Shown here: positions 19,982-28,741 of the stretch, in pieces
How positions within the stretch are numbered: the first letter of the stretch is position 1
Layout of the letters: the number at the start of each line of letters is the position of its first letter
Assembly: GCF_000297055.2 (NCBI RefSeq)
Contig: NC_022357.1
Span: forward strand, 2,119,501-2,183,500
Origin: Sulfuricella denitrificans skB26
Lineage (GTDB): Bacteria > Pseudomonadota > Gammaproteobacteria > Burkholderiales > Sulfuricellaceae
Direction of reading: 5' to 3'
DNA length: 64,000 bases
Position numbers and translations under genes: made by a program
Notes under the pieces: model-generated
What the model was told of the DNA's origin: nothing
What the model saw: the letters and a program-made list of their open reading frames with translations, nothing else
The model's database searches: none

Positions 19982-21712
19982 TTATTTAGCGCGGCATAGA
20001 TCCAGAATATCGAGCTCATACGGACCCGTGTCCGACTTGCGATGCCGGAAGGCGACTCTGCAGCCGTCGGGGGAAACGTTCCAGCTATCCATCTGGGTTT
20101 CGGCAAGCTTCTCCGTTTGGCCGTTGGGCTTTACCAGATACAGCCCGCCCGGCTTCTGGCCGTGCGCCGTGATGCGCGCTGACGCCATACGCAACCAGCC
20201 CGCGCGCGAAGGCGAGAACAGGACCGCATTGCTCTGGTTGGCGGTATCGAAAGGCACGCAGACTTCCTCGACGCGGCCCTCGGCCGGATAAATCCAGGCC
20301 GCTGGCACACAGGCAGGAGGCCCACTTTCCTGACGGAAACGCGACCAGAGCGGAGCCACGAAATAGGCTTTCTTCCAGGCAAAATAGCGGAACGATTCCA
20401 GCGTCAGGGCACGCTCATCCACAGGCAGGCGTACGGTCTCGCCATCCTTGCGCACCCAGGCAGCCTTTCTGGCCAGGCTGGTGTTTACCGGCGGCTCGAA
20501 CTGGATGGCACCGTGACCAGACAGCAGGGGAAACCACTGGGTGGCGAATTTTGTGCCGGACAAGCTTTCGTTCGTTTCCCAGTGGCAATCAAAAGGGCTT
20601 TGCCGCGCCGGGTTGGCAGGCAGGTTCCAGGATTGGGAAAAACCCTGCGCCATGCCCGCATTGAGAAACGGCCGCCTCAGCTCCATGCTCTGCGACGTCC
20701 AGGCACCGGGCAGGCCGACGTTGAAAGTCAGCCGTTCGGCCTTGCTCACCAGTTTCTCGCTCTCGGTTTGCCAGGCGATCACCCCATTGCCGGCACACCA
20801 GATGCCATTCGGTGCGCCGATTTCCTCCTTTGATCCGTCCAGTTTCCAGACCGCCAAGCGCGCCGCCTGCTTGCCGGCCGGGCCGGTCTCGGTGGTGGCC
20901 GCCACCAAGTGTTCGCCGTCGAGCCATGCGTAGCCGCCTGTGATACGCCACGGCAAGGTAACTCGGGGATAAGGCGTCTTGCTCATAGGGATGGGATCGT
21001 CTTGCGGTTTGCCCTGCTCGTCGAAGTAGCTCGCCAGATCCTTGCGCACATTTTCGCGCAATGCCGTCCACTCTGCAGCTGGGGCGAGCCAGTCGCTCTC
21101 CGCCATTTTCCTGCCCTGAATGGCCGAGTTGATGGCGGACATCCCATGCATGCAGATCCACATCGGTGAAACCGTATCAACAAACAAATCCGACCTGGCC
21201 AAGGCCCGTTTGCCGGCCTCGCCGAAAGCCTTGCGGTCCTGCTCCGTACCCTTGACCACTTCCTCGGCAATCATCGGCAGGTAAAGAATCCCCTGCCGTG
21301 CCGTCTTGTCAGTGCAGCGCAAGGCATCGTAGCGGGCGCGCGCCATGCCGACGGCCAGCCATTCCATCGCCGCCGTCTTATCGGCAGGCCACAAGCGCCG
21401 CGAAAGTTCGTACAGGTACTGCGGGGGGAGCACATTGGCGCTGGCAATCAATTGCGGGATCAGCGCCTCATTTTCAGACATTGGCTTGTCGTGCAGCGTG
21501 GCGAAAGGATCGTTGCGCCGCGCTTCCTTGGGGTCAACGATACGCGCGTTGCCCAGAAGAGGGTGGCTGCTGGTCGCGTTGGTATTCGCCTCTTCAGCCC
21601 GGGATTCGCAAGCAGCTGCAAGCATCGCCACGGCGGCGAAGCACATCAAAAGCCAGCGCAGCAGAAGCTCCATACTCGAAGCAGGACCGACATTCCTCTG
21701 ATTCAAACTCAT
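19982..21712 (-). CDS. exported hypothetical protein, 576 aa
   Basis: Probable periplasmic or lipid-anchored protein. Its N-terminal hydrophobic stretch (LLLRWLLMCFAAVAMLAAACES) could be a signal peptide, with a loose lipobox at LAAAC. The first third is helical (TPR-like feel: YLYELSRRLWPADKTAAMEW). The second half has repeated beta-strand phrases such as GGYAWLDGEHLVAATTETG, NGVIAWQTESEKLV and DSWNVSPDGCRVAFRHRKS, suggesting a WD40/TolB-like propeller. No enzyme motif is recognised. I start at ATG 21712, which has GAGAGGAAA upstream; an internal ATG at 21673 would give a shorter leader. It faces the SemiSWEET gene tail-to-tail. Confidence 0.65.
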   Translation of the reverse strand: MSLNQRNVGPASSMELLLRWLLMCFAAVAMLAAACESRAEEANTNATSSHPLLGNARIVDPKEARRNDPFATLHDKPMSENEALIPQLIASANVLPPQYLYELSRRLWPADKTAAMEWLAVGMARARYDALRCTDKTARQGILYLPMIAEEVVKGTEQDRKAFGEAGKRALARSDLFVDTVSPMWICMHGMSAINSAIQGRKMAESDWLAPAAEWTALRENVRKDLASYFDEQGKPQDDPIPMSKTPYPRVTLPWRITGGYAWLDGEHLVAATTETGPAGKQAARLAVWKLDGSKEEIGAPNGIWCAGNGVIAWQTESEKLVSKAERLTFNVGLPGAWTSQSMELRRPFLNAGMAQGFSQSWNLPANPARQSPFDCHWETNESLSGTKFATQWFPLLSGHGAIQFEPPVNTSLARKAAWVRKDGETVRLPVDERALTLESFRYFAWKKAYFVAPLWSRFRQESGPPACVPAAWIYPAEGRVEEVCVPFDTANQSNAVLFSPSRAGWLRMASARITAHGQKPGGLYLVKPNGQTEKLAETQMDSWNVSPDGCRVAFRHRKSDTGPYELDILDLCRAK

Positions 21713-21826
21713 TCTTTTTCCTCTCATTCCGGCCAGACAGTCATAGCCGAAGCATAGCGGCAACACGGTTCAGCCGGAATAGGAGAAGACCCTAAATTGA
21801 TGGGCCAGACAGGGAGTAACAGTGGA

Positions 21827-21866
21827 AATAAAAAAACCCGCCTGTCAGGGGAGACAGGCGGGTCAA
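21827..21866 (-). terminator. rho-independent terminator of the Crp/Fnr gene
   Basis: Perfect stem CCCGCCTGTC / GACAGGCGGG with a 6-nt loop, followed on the minus strand by a run of seven T. It lies about 120 bp past the regulator's stop. Confidence 0.88.
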
Positions 21867-21986
21867 AGAACCGCTTGCGGGCGGCTCATGGAGGACAACC
21901 CAACCAAGGGTCTAGCGCGCCGCCTTGGGAACGAACGCGATAGAGTGATATTAGTCGAGGAGGGAAAGCACCGTCATTGACAATTC

Positions 21987-22682
21987 TCAATCGGCGGCAA
22001 TTTTGTTAAGCGTAGCGGTATCACATTTGAGCGAGACACTACCAGGGATCTCCTGCAATGCCCCGCTACGCTTGAATTCGGCGATGATGCGGCTGGCGGT
22101 TTCGGTGGTGATACCGAGCATCGACCCCATGTCTTCGCGCCCGAACAGCTCGCAGCTGTTGCCTTCACTGCCGCTGACCAGGCGCAGCAGCAAGCGAGCC
22201 ATGCGCGCCCTGGCACTGCCGGTGGCGAGCTGGGTCAGCCAGGCATCCGCCTCGTCCAGCGCACGCTGCCAGCGCACCATCAACTCCTTGCGCAGCTTGT
22301 GATTCTCCTGGTCAAGCCGCTGGATCACTTCCAGCGGAATACGGCAAATTTCAGACTGCTGCAAAACAATGGCGTCATGCTGATAGGGCTGGCCAAGTAG
22401 CGCTTCCAGACCGGTGACATCGGTGGCGCGGAGCAACCGGACGATGCGCTGGCGACCATCAGGCAGATACTGGACCAGCTTGAGCAGACCACTACGAATG
22501 GTAAATACCGCCCGCGCCGTATCGCCCGCCCGGTAAAGCACTTCATTCGGGGCAAGCGCGATGTCGTCGATGGGGTGGTGTATGCTCTCGCAATCGCTGA
22601 TTTCCAGCCCGGCAAACAGAACCGTTTTGCGGATGCTGCAACTGACGCAGTCGGAACCGACAGGAGGTAAGATTTTACTCAT
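21987..22682 (-). CDS. Crp/Fnr-family transcriptional regulator, 231 aa
   Basis: Cyclic-nucleotide-binding-fold sensor domain (residues ~20-140) plus a winged HTH (~165-225). The recognition helix reads LGITTETASRIIAEFKRSG, with the E-xx-SR pattern that in FNR reads TTGAT...ATCAA. The N-terminus has Cys12-x2-Cys15 (DCVSCS), a later Cys31 and Cys in SEICRIP, so an oxygen-labile Fe-S cluster is possible. The third Cys is not at the spacing of E. coli FNR. I start at ATG 22682 (MSKILPPVGSDC); the frame extends upstream into ampD but that part is implausible. The gene is 43 bp after ampD on the same strand. A perfect FNR box lies upstream of nirS at 35647. Confidence 0.88.
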   Translation of the reverse strand: MSKILPPVGSDCVSCSIRKTVLFAGLEISDCESIHHPIDDIALAPNEVLYRAGDTARAVFTIRSGLLKLVQYLPDGRQRIVRLLRATDVTGLEALLGQPYQHDAIVLQQSEICRIPLEVIQRLDQENHKLRKELMVRWQRALDEADAWLTQLATGSARARMARLLLRLVSGSEGNSCELFGREDMGSMLGITTETASRIIAEFKRSGALQEIPGSVSLKCDTATLNKIAAD

Positions 22683-22725
22683 GCGTAATGATGGTTCAGG
22701 TTGGACATCGAAAAAGGTATGCTCA

Positions 22726-23283
22726 TTAATCTGACCCTGTGGTGGCAATCTGGTTCCGGTATCTCTGCCAATCGAAGCACGGCCCTGGGTCGGTCTTGCG
22801 CACCGGGGCGATATCCGAATGACCGACGATTTCCTTGATCGGGTAAGCCTCCTGTAGGGCACGCGTCAGCTCCGCCAGCTTCTCGTACTGAATATCGGTA
22901 AACGGGTCGTCATCGCTGCCCTCCAGCTCGACACCGATTGAAAAGTCGTTGCAGCGAATGCGGTCGTGCCAGTTCGATACACCGGCATGCCAGGCGCGCT
23001 TGTTGCACGACACGAACTGGATCACCTCGCCTTCGCGGCGGATGAAAAAATGGGTAGAAACCTTGAGATCGGCAATCATCTCGTAATAAGGATGCTGCCA
23101 GATATCGAGCTGGTTGGTGAAGAAATCGATCACGCCGCTGCCACCATAGCTGCGCGGCGGCAGGCTGATGTTGTGGATCACCAGCAGCGGAATATCGAAC
23201 TCCACTTCAGGCGGTCGATCATCGCAGTTGGGCGAGGCGATGAAATGCACGCCCTGCAGGAACCCTGACTTGTCTATCTTCAC
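22726..23283 (-). CDS. ampD: 1,6-anhydro-N-acetylmuramyl-L-alanine amidase
   Basis: Cytoplasmic zinc amidase of cell-wall recycling; cleaves the lactyl-amide bond of anhydro-muropeptides and so keeps AmpR-type inducers low. The 185-aa N-acetylmuramoyl-L-alanine amidase (amidase_2) domain shows the zinc ligands in LLVIHNISLPP (His) and VGHSDIAPVRKTDPGPCFDW (His and Asp), plus the substrate-site block THFFIRREGEVIQFV and GVELEGSD. The start is GTG 23283, overlapping the stop of the upstream thioredoxin-like gene as GTGA, so the two are translationally coupled. The Crp/Fnr gene follows 43 bp downstream. Confidence 0.93.
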   Translation of the reverse strand: MKIDKSGFLQGVHFIASPNCDDRPPEVEFDIPLLVIHNISLPPRSYGGSGVIDFFTNQLDIWQHPYYEMIADLKVSTHFFIRREGEVIQFVSCNKRAWHAGVSNWHDRIRCNDFSIGVELEGSDDDPFTDIQYEKLAELTRALQEAYPIKEIVGHSDIAPVRKTDPGPCFDWQRYRNQIATTGSD

Positions 23284-23618
23284 GGTGCCTCCTCGGCAGG
23301 TAATATTAAGGCCTTCTCCACAACCTGCTGCAGCATTTCAGGCAGCAGCGGGCTATGTATCCAGGCATGAAAATGGCCATCCACGAACAGTATCAGCGCT
23401 GGCAGATGGAATATCTCATACTCACGCGCCAGTGCGATGCTTTTTTCCACATCTACCTTGTACAAGCGGTCGACCCAGCCTGCCAGCGCCTGAGGCAATA
23501 CTGCCTCGGCTTTGCGGCATGTGCCGCAGTGCGGCCCTGAAAACAGCACCAGGCTGGAGCCGGGACTTTGCGCCAGTCGCGGGTAGAAGTCGAATTCGGT
23601 CAAGTTGGTAAATTTCAC
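23280..23618 (-). CDS. thioredoxin-fold protein, 112 aa
   Basis: A stand-alone thioredoxin domain with active site GPHCGTCRKAE (Cys-Gly-Thr-Cys), followed by KVDVEKSIALAREYEIFHLPALILF, the beta-strand and cis-Pro (HLPAL) part of the fold. There is no signal peptide, so it is cytoplasmic. CGTC rather than CGPC suggests a reductase or isomerase unlike housekeeping TrxA. I start at GTG 23618 because the text upstream overlaps the divergent promoter. Its last bases overlap ampD (GTGA). The divergent antiporter gene begins 41 bp away. Confidence 0.8.
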   Translation of the reverse strand: MKFTNLTEFDFYPRLAQSPGSSLVLFSGPHCGTCRKAEAVLPQALAGWVDRLYKVDVEKSIALAREYEIFHLPALILFVDGHFHAWIHSPLLPEMLQQVVEKALILPAEEAP

Positions 23619-23623
23619 AATGC

Positions 23624-23629
23624 TATAAT
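23624..23629 (+). promoter_or_regulatory. -10 box candidate (TATAAT)
   Basis: Consensus TATAAT 30 bp before the antiporter start, in the 40-bp divergent spacer; the -35 is weak. Confidence 0.5.
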
Positions 23630-23658
23630 CGCGCCACGTTTTTTCAGGGAAACTGCCC

Positions 23659-24663
23659 ATGACCACTTTTGCCACTCTGTTCCTGATGCTGATCGTCATT
23701 TTAATTGCCGCCGAGGTATTTACCAACGCATTAGAGCATTTGGGCGAGAAGCTGAAGATTTCGGAAGGTGTCACCGGCTCGCTGTTTGCTGCTGTGGGCA
23801 CTGCCCTGCCGGAAACCATGGTGCCTCTGCTGGCGCTGATGGCGGGCACTGCCGACACCCACCTCAACGAGGAGATCGGGGTCGGTGCGATCCTCGGCGC
23901 ACCGCTGATGCTGTCTACCTTGTCGATCTCCCTGATGGCACTGGCGGTACTAAAAACACGCGGTGCCCACGGCCATTTCACGCCGGAACGAACCGGCCTG
24001 ACCCGCGACCTGAACTTTTTCCTGGCGGCATTTGCCTTTTCCGCCATCGCCCTGTTCGTGCCGCACCAACAGGCCGCTATCCGCGCTGCCATCGGCTTCA
24101 CCCTGGTTCTGACTTACTTCGTCTACATCATGCTTACCCTGCGCGCTTCCGCCCATCTGGTCAAGGAGGGCCATGGTACCGAAGCAAATGAAAAGATGTT
24201 CCTGTGCCGTCTGGGACTGCCGCAGAACATGGCGGCAATCCTGTTCCAGCTTGCCCTCGGCCTGGCTCTGCTGGTGGCTGGCGCCAAGGGCTTCATTCAT
24301 GGCGTGGAAGACGCATCCAGCCTGCTTGGCATCTCTCCCCTGCTGCTGTCGCTCCTGATTATTCCGATCGCCACCGAACTGCCGGAAAAGGTCAACAGCA
24401 TCCTGTGGATCCGCAAGCGCAAGGATACTCTGGCCTTCGGCAATATCACCGGCGCAATGGTATTCCAGGGCACCCTGCTACCCGCTATCGGCATCATGCT
24501 GACGCCCTGGGAACCACGCCAGGAAGTGCTGGCCGGCATCGTCATCACCCTTCTGGCCGCGCTATGGGTCAGGCTGATGGTTAGCCGCGGACAGATCAAG
24601 GTCTGGCATCTGGCCGTTAACGGGGCGATGTATGTTTCTTACCTGATTATTGTACTGAGCTAA
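23659..24663 (+). CDS. CaCA-family cation antiporter-like membrane protein, 334 aa
   Basis: Ten or so TM helices in two inverted halves, as in sodium/calcium exchangers. Each half has a family-like alpha repeat: GVTGSLFAAVGTALPETMVP (residues ~37-56) and ISPLLLSLLIIPIATELPEK (~227-246), with acidic residues (LPE) in the position that binds the cation. A hydrophilic loop rich in His/Glu (RASAHLVKEGHGTEANEK) separates the halves. Exchange of Ca2+ or another cation for H+/Na+ across the inner membrane is inferred from the family. An inverted repeat begins at the stop codon. Confidence 0.82.
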   Translation: MTTFATLFLMLIVILIAAEVFTNALEHLGEKLKISEGVTGSLFAAVGTALPETMVPLLALMAGTADTHLNEEIGVGAILGAPLMLSTLSISLMALAVLKTRGAHGHFTPERTGLTRDLNFFLAAFAFSAIALFVPHQQAAIRAAIGFTLVLTYFVYIMLTLRASAHLVKEGHGTEANEKMFLCRLGLPQNMAAILFQLALGLALLVAGAKGFIHGVEDASSLLGISPLLLSLLIIPIATELPEKVNSILWIRKRKDTLAFGNITGAMVFQGTLLPAIGIMLTPWEPRQEVLAGIVITLLAALWVRLMVSRGQIKVWHLAVNGAMYVSYLIIVLS

Positions 24664-24709
24664 GAAGCTGTCTCTGTAAATGGCTGATATTTATTGAGAC
24701 AGCTTCTTA
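24661..24709 (+). terminator. 14-bp inverted repeat at the antiporter stop
   Basis: Perfect arms 24661-24674 and 24696-24709, starting at the TAA stop. No T-tract follows, so it may be an RNA-stability hairpin or weak terminator. Confidence 0.5.
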
Positions 24710-24799
24710 GCCGAACCTTTACCTCCAATCTGCATGGAGGTATTCTGCCCGTAATGCATGGATCTGCTTCGATAGATCCGCATATCGGGAGATAACGCA

Positions 24800-27289
24800 A
24801 TGGCCAAGAAACCGGCAACCACAGAGCCATCACCTCAACCCGCGAAAAGCACAGATTCCGTACCTTTCTGCCAGGCGCTCGCCAATCACCTCACCTATTC
24901 AGTCGGCAAGGACCATTACACCGCCACCCCCCGCGACTGGTTCTTCGCGCTCGCCCACACCACGCGCGACCAGATGACTGCACGCTGGATGGAAACCATG
25001 CGGCGCTATTACGAAGCAGACGCCAAACGGATTTATTATATGTCGATGGAGTTTCTGATCGGCCGCACCCTGACCAACAGCCTGATGAATATGGGCCATT
25101 ATGACGAATGTCTGAAGATGGCGGCCGAGGCCGGACTGGACTTGGAGCAGGCGCGGGCGATGGAGCCCGATGCCGCTCTCGGCAATGGCGGACTGGGGCG
25201 GCTGGCCGCCTGCTTCCTGGACTCCATGGCAACACTCGGCCTGCCGAGCTATGGTTACGGCATCCGCTACGAGTACGGCATGTTCAACCAGCGCATTGAA
25301 AACGGCTGGCAGGTGGAACACCCTGACAGCTGGTTACGCTACGGTAATCCCTGGGAATTTCCTCGCCCGGAAGTCCTGTATCCGGTCAAGTTTTACGGCC
25401 GGCTAGTTGAATACACCAGTGAGGCAGGAAGCTTACGCCACCATTGGGTGGATACCGAGGATGTCATGGCGATGGCCTACGACACCCCGATTCCAGGCTA
25501 TGGCGGCAAGTCGGTGAACAACATGCGGCTATGGGCGGCCAAATCGTCGCGCGACTTCGATCTGAAGTATTTCAACGAGGGCAACTACATCAAGGCGGTG
25601 GAGGACAAGAATGAATCGGAAAACCTGTCCAAGGTGCTCTATCCGGACGACACCACGGCAATGGGCCGTGAATTAAGATTGAAGCAGCAGTATTTCTTCG
25701 TATCCGCTTCGCTGCAGGACATGCTCTACCGCTTCAACAAGTTTCACAAAAACTTCGATGAACTGCCCGACAAGGTGGCGATGCAGCTCAACGACACCCA
25801 CCCGTCGATCGCGATTCCCGAACTGATGCGCATCCTGCTGGATCTTAACCACCTTGACTGGGATCGTGCCTGGGACATCGTCACCCGCACCTTCTCCTAC
25901 ACCAACCACACGCTCATGCCGGAAGCGCTGGAAACCTGGCCGGTAAGCCTGCTCGAGAAAACCCTGCCGCGTCATCTGCAAATCATCTACGAAATTAACC
26001 ACCTCTTCCTGAATGATGTCAGACACCAAAATCCCGGCGATACCGAGCTATTGAAGCGCATCTCGATCATTGACGAGGACAACGGACGGCGCATCCGTAT
26101 GGCTCACCTGGCCATCGTCGGCAGCCACCAGGTCAACGGCGTGGCGCAAATCCACACCGAGCTGATGCGCCAGACCATTTTTGCCGACTTCGATCGCTTC
26201 TATCCCGGCAAGATCATCAACATCACCAACGGCATCACACCGCGGCGCTGGCTCAACCAGGCCAATCCCGGCCTTGCCGGGCTGATCACGGAGCACATCG
26301 GCGACGGCTGGATCACCCATCTGGATCAGTTGAGCAAGCTCAATAAATTCGCCACCGACAAGGCCTTCCAGGGGAAATTCCTGCGGGTCAAACAAGCCAA
26401 CAAGGAATCTCTGGCTAAAGTAATCGAGGAAAAACTGGGCATCAAAATTAACCCCGCCTCCCTGTTCGACGTGCAGATCAAGCGCATGCACGAATACAAG
26501 CGACAATTGCTCAACCTGTTCCACGTAGTCACCCTGTACAACCGAATCCGCGCCAATCCTGGGGAAAACCGGGTGCCCCGTACCGTGATCTTCAGCGGTA
26601 AGGCGGCTCCCGGCTACGCCAGAGCCAAACTGATCATCAAGCTGATCAATGACGTAGCGGACATCGTCAACCACGACCCCGTCATAGGAGACCAGCTCAA
26701 GGTAGTGTACATACCCAACTACGATGTCACCACCGCCGCGGAAATCATTCCCGCTGCAGACCTTTCCGAACAAATTTCCACCGCCGGCACCGAAGCGTCC
26801 GGAACAGGCAACATGAAGCTTGCCTTGAACGGTGCGCTGACGATCGGCACGCTGGACGGCGCGAATATCGAAATTCGCGACGAAGTCGGCACGGACAACA
26901 TTTTTATTTTCGGGCTGAATACGGCGGAAGTCGCCGAAATAACTAGCAAGGGCTACAACCCTTGGGATTATTACCATGGCAATCAGGAACTCCGGCAGGT
27001 GCTCGACATGATCGGTTCCGGCTATTTCTCACCGGATGAACCCGAGCGCTTTAGACCGGTCATCGACTCGCTGACAGCTGGCGGCGACCAATACCTGCTG
27101 CTCGCCGATTACACCGATTACATTGCCTGCCAGGAAAAAATCGATGCGCTCTACCGCAACCCGGCAGAGTGGGCGCGCAAGGCCATCCTCAATGTGGCTG
27201 GCATGGGCAAGTTCTCCAGCGACCGCACCATCAGGGAATATGCGGAGAACATCTGGGGAGTGAAATCAGTCCTGAGACCTGAGGTCTGA
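24800..27289 (+). CDS. glgP: glycogen/starch phosphorylase
   Basis: Phosphorolyses alpha-1,4-glucan to glucose-1-phosphate; PLP enzyme of the cytosol. The 829 aa match the family length. Recognisable blocks: YYMSMEFLIGRTLTNSLMN, DAALGNGGLGRLAACFLDS (catalytic-face Gly-rich loop), MQLNDTHPSIAIPELMR, VNGVAQIHTEL, KRMHEYKRQLLN and EASGTGNMKLALNGALTIGT, whose Lys673 binds PLP. Start ATG 24800 follows GGGAGA. The short hairpins at 24721-24741 and 24763-24781 upstream may affect mRNA. No other glycogen genes are nearby. An intergenic stretch of 72 bp separates it from pilR, which runs convergently. Confidence 0.97.
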   Translation: MAKKPATTEPSPQPAKSTDSVPFCQALANHLTYSVGKDHYTATPRDWFFALAHTTRDQMTARWMETMRRYYEADAKRIYYMSMEFLIGRTLTNSLMNMGHYDECLKMAAEAGLDLEQARAMEPDAALGNGGLGRLAACFLDSMATLGLPSYGYGIRYEYGMFNQRIENGWQVEHPDSWLRYGNPWEFPRPEVLYPVKFYGRLVEYTSEAGSLRHHWVDTEDVMAMAYDTPIPGYGGKSVNNMRLWAAKSSRDFDLKYFNEGNYIKAVEDKNESENLSKVLYPDDTTAMGRELRLKQQYFFVSASLQDMLYRFNKFHKNFDELPDKVAMQLNDTHPSIAIPELMRILLDLNHLDWDRAWDIVTRTFSYTNHTLMPEALETWPVSLLEKTLPRHLQIIYEINHLFLNDVRHQNPGDTELLKRISIIDEDNGRRIRMAHLAIVGSHQVNGVAQIHTELMRQTIFADFDRFYPGKIINITNGITPRRWLNQANPGLAGLITEHIGDGWITHLDQLSKLNKFATDKAFQGKFLRVKQANKESLAKVIEEKLGIKINPASLFDVQIKRMHEYKRQLLNLFHVVTLYNRIRANPGENRVPRTVIFSGKAAPGYARAKLIIKLINDVADIVNHDPVIGDQLKVVYIPNYDVTTAAEIIPAADLSEQISTAGTEASGTGNMKLALNGALTIGTLDGANIEIRDEVGTDNIFIFGLNTAEVAEITSKGYNPWDYYHGNQELRQVLDMIGSGYFSPDEPERFRPVIDSLTAGGDQYLLLADYTDYIACQEKIDALYRNPAEWARKAILNVAGMGKFSSDRTIREYAENIWGVKSVLRPEV

Positions 27290-27361
27290 GTTCAAAACTA
27301 TCGCGCAGCGATACAACGCACTCGGCACTTTCCACTCCGGACTCAGCACTGCATTTCCAGA

Positions 27362-28741
27362 CTAATCCATCCCCAGTCGTTCCAGTCGGTAACGCAACGC
27401 CCGAAAGGTGATGCCAAGCAGCTTGGCTGCCGCGGTCTTGTTGAAACGGGTTTTTTCCAGCGCTTCCAGAATCGCCTCTTTTTCCACGGCGTCGAGATAT
27501 TCCTGTAACGGCAAGCTTTTCATCTGTGCCATGTCCTTTGGCTGCTTCGCCGCGAGTTGCAAATCCTCGGGACATATCTCACCACCCGTAGTTAGCGCCA
27601 TCGCCCGCTCGAGGATGTTTTCCATTTCGCGTACATTGCCGGGGAAATCGTACTCTTGCAGATCCTTCAACGCTGCCAGGCTCAATTTCGGCGGCTCGGT
27701 GTTCAGACCCGCCATTTTCTTGAGCATCTCCCCGGCCAGCAGCGGGATATCGTCAGGGATCTCGCGCAAAGCCGGCATCTTCAACACGATCACGTTGAGC
27801 CGGTAAAACAAGTCCTGGCGAAATTTTCCACTTTCCACGCATAGCGTCAGATCCTGGTGAGTGGCACTTATGATGCGCACATCCACGGGTTCTTCCTGGG
27901 TGGCACCCACCTTGCGCACCATTTTTTCCTGGATGACGCGCAACAGCTTCACCTGCATCGGCAAGGGCAGGTCCGCCACTTCATCCAGAAACAGTGTTCC
28001 GCCGGCTGCAGCCTGAAAAAAACCCTCCTTGTCCTGATTGGCCCCGGTGAAGGCGCCTTTCTTGTAACCGAAAAACTCGCTTTCCATCAGGTTTTCGGGA
28101 ATCGCCCCGCAATTGACTGCGACGAAGGGCGCATCGCCACGCGGGCCATCAAGATGGAGCAACCGTGCCGCCAGTTCCTTGCCGCTACCCGATTCCCCGG
28201 AAATATGAATCGGCGCCTGGCTGCGCGCCAGCTTGGCTATCATCTGGCGGGTCTGCAGCATCAGGGGGGAATTACCCAGCAATACCGGCTGGCCGACAGC
28301 AGTCTGGTTTTCTTCTATTTTTCTTGACTGACTTGAGCTGGGCAATTTGAGCGCGGAATTGACCAGCGCACGCAACTGGGCCAGGGAAACCGGCTTGGAA
28401 AGGTAATCGAATGCGCCCGCCTTTAGGGCGGCGACCGCATTTTCAGCGCTGCCGTAGGCGGTGATCACCGCCACCGGTTTGCCGGGGTAATTTTTGGTCA
28501 CATATTCCAGAAAACCAAGGCCATCCCCGTCTGGCAAACGCATGTCGGTAAGACAAAGATTATAGTAATTCTTGTGCAGGTACTGCTCCGCTTCGAACGT
28601 GCTAGCCGCCGCATCGACATCCAAGCCCATGCGCTGCAACGTCATTACCAGCAGTTCGCGGATGTCGGCTTCGTCATCCACAACCAGCACACGGCGCGGT
28701 TGCTCTTCGTTATTCCGAGAAACTGGCAGTGTCCGGTTCAA
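27362..28741 (-). CDS. pilR: sigma-54 response regulator of type IV pili
   Basis: NtrC-family activator, 459 aa. The receiver domain (residues ~17-125) has VLVVDDEADIREL, phospho-Asp in LCLTDMRLPDGDG, and the conserved Thr/Lys blocks (VITAYGSAE, DYLSKPVS). The central AAA+ domain has Walker A GESGSGKE, the sigma-54 contact loop GAFTGA, and GGTLFLDEVADLPL (Walker B). The C-terminal Fis-type HTH is FNKTAAAKLLGITFRALRYR. The assignment to PilR rather than another NtrC rests on the partner PilS-like kinase, which overlaps it by 4 bp (ATGA), and on the minor-pilin operon in the same region. In Pseudomonas, PilR with RpoN activates pilA. Confidence 0.92.
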   Translation of the reverse strand: MNRTLPVSRNNEEQPRRVLVVDDEADIRELLVMTLQRMGLDVDAAASTFEAEQYLHKNYYNLCLTDMRLPDGDGLGFLEYVTKNYPGKPVAVITAYGSAENAVAALKAGAFDYLSKPVSLAQLRALVNSALKLPSSSQSRKIEENQTAVGQPVLLGNSPLMLQTRQMIAKLARSQAPIHISGESGSGKELAARLLHLDGPRGDAPFVAVNCGAIPENLMESEFFGYKKGAFTGANQDKEGFFQAAAGGTLFLDEVADLPLPMQVKLLRVIQEKMVRKVGATQEEPVDVRIISATHQDLTLCVESGKFRQDLFYRLNVIVLKMPALREIPDDIPLLAGEMLKKMAGLNTEPPKLSLAALKDLQEYDFPGNVREMENILERAMALTTGGEICPEDLQLAAKQPKDMAQMKSLPLQEYLDAVEKEAILEALEKTRFNKTAAAKLLGITFRALRYRLERLGMD

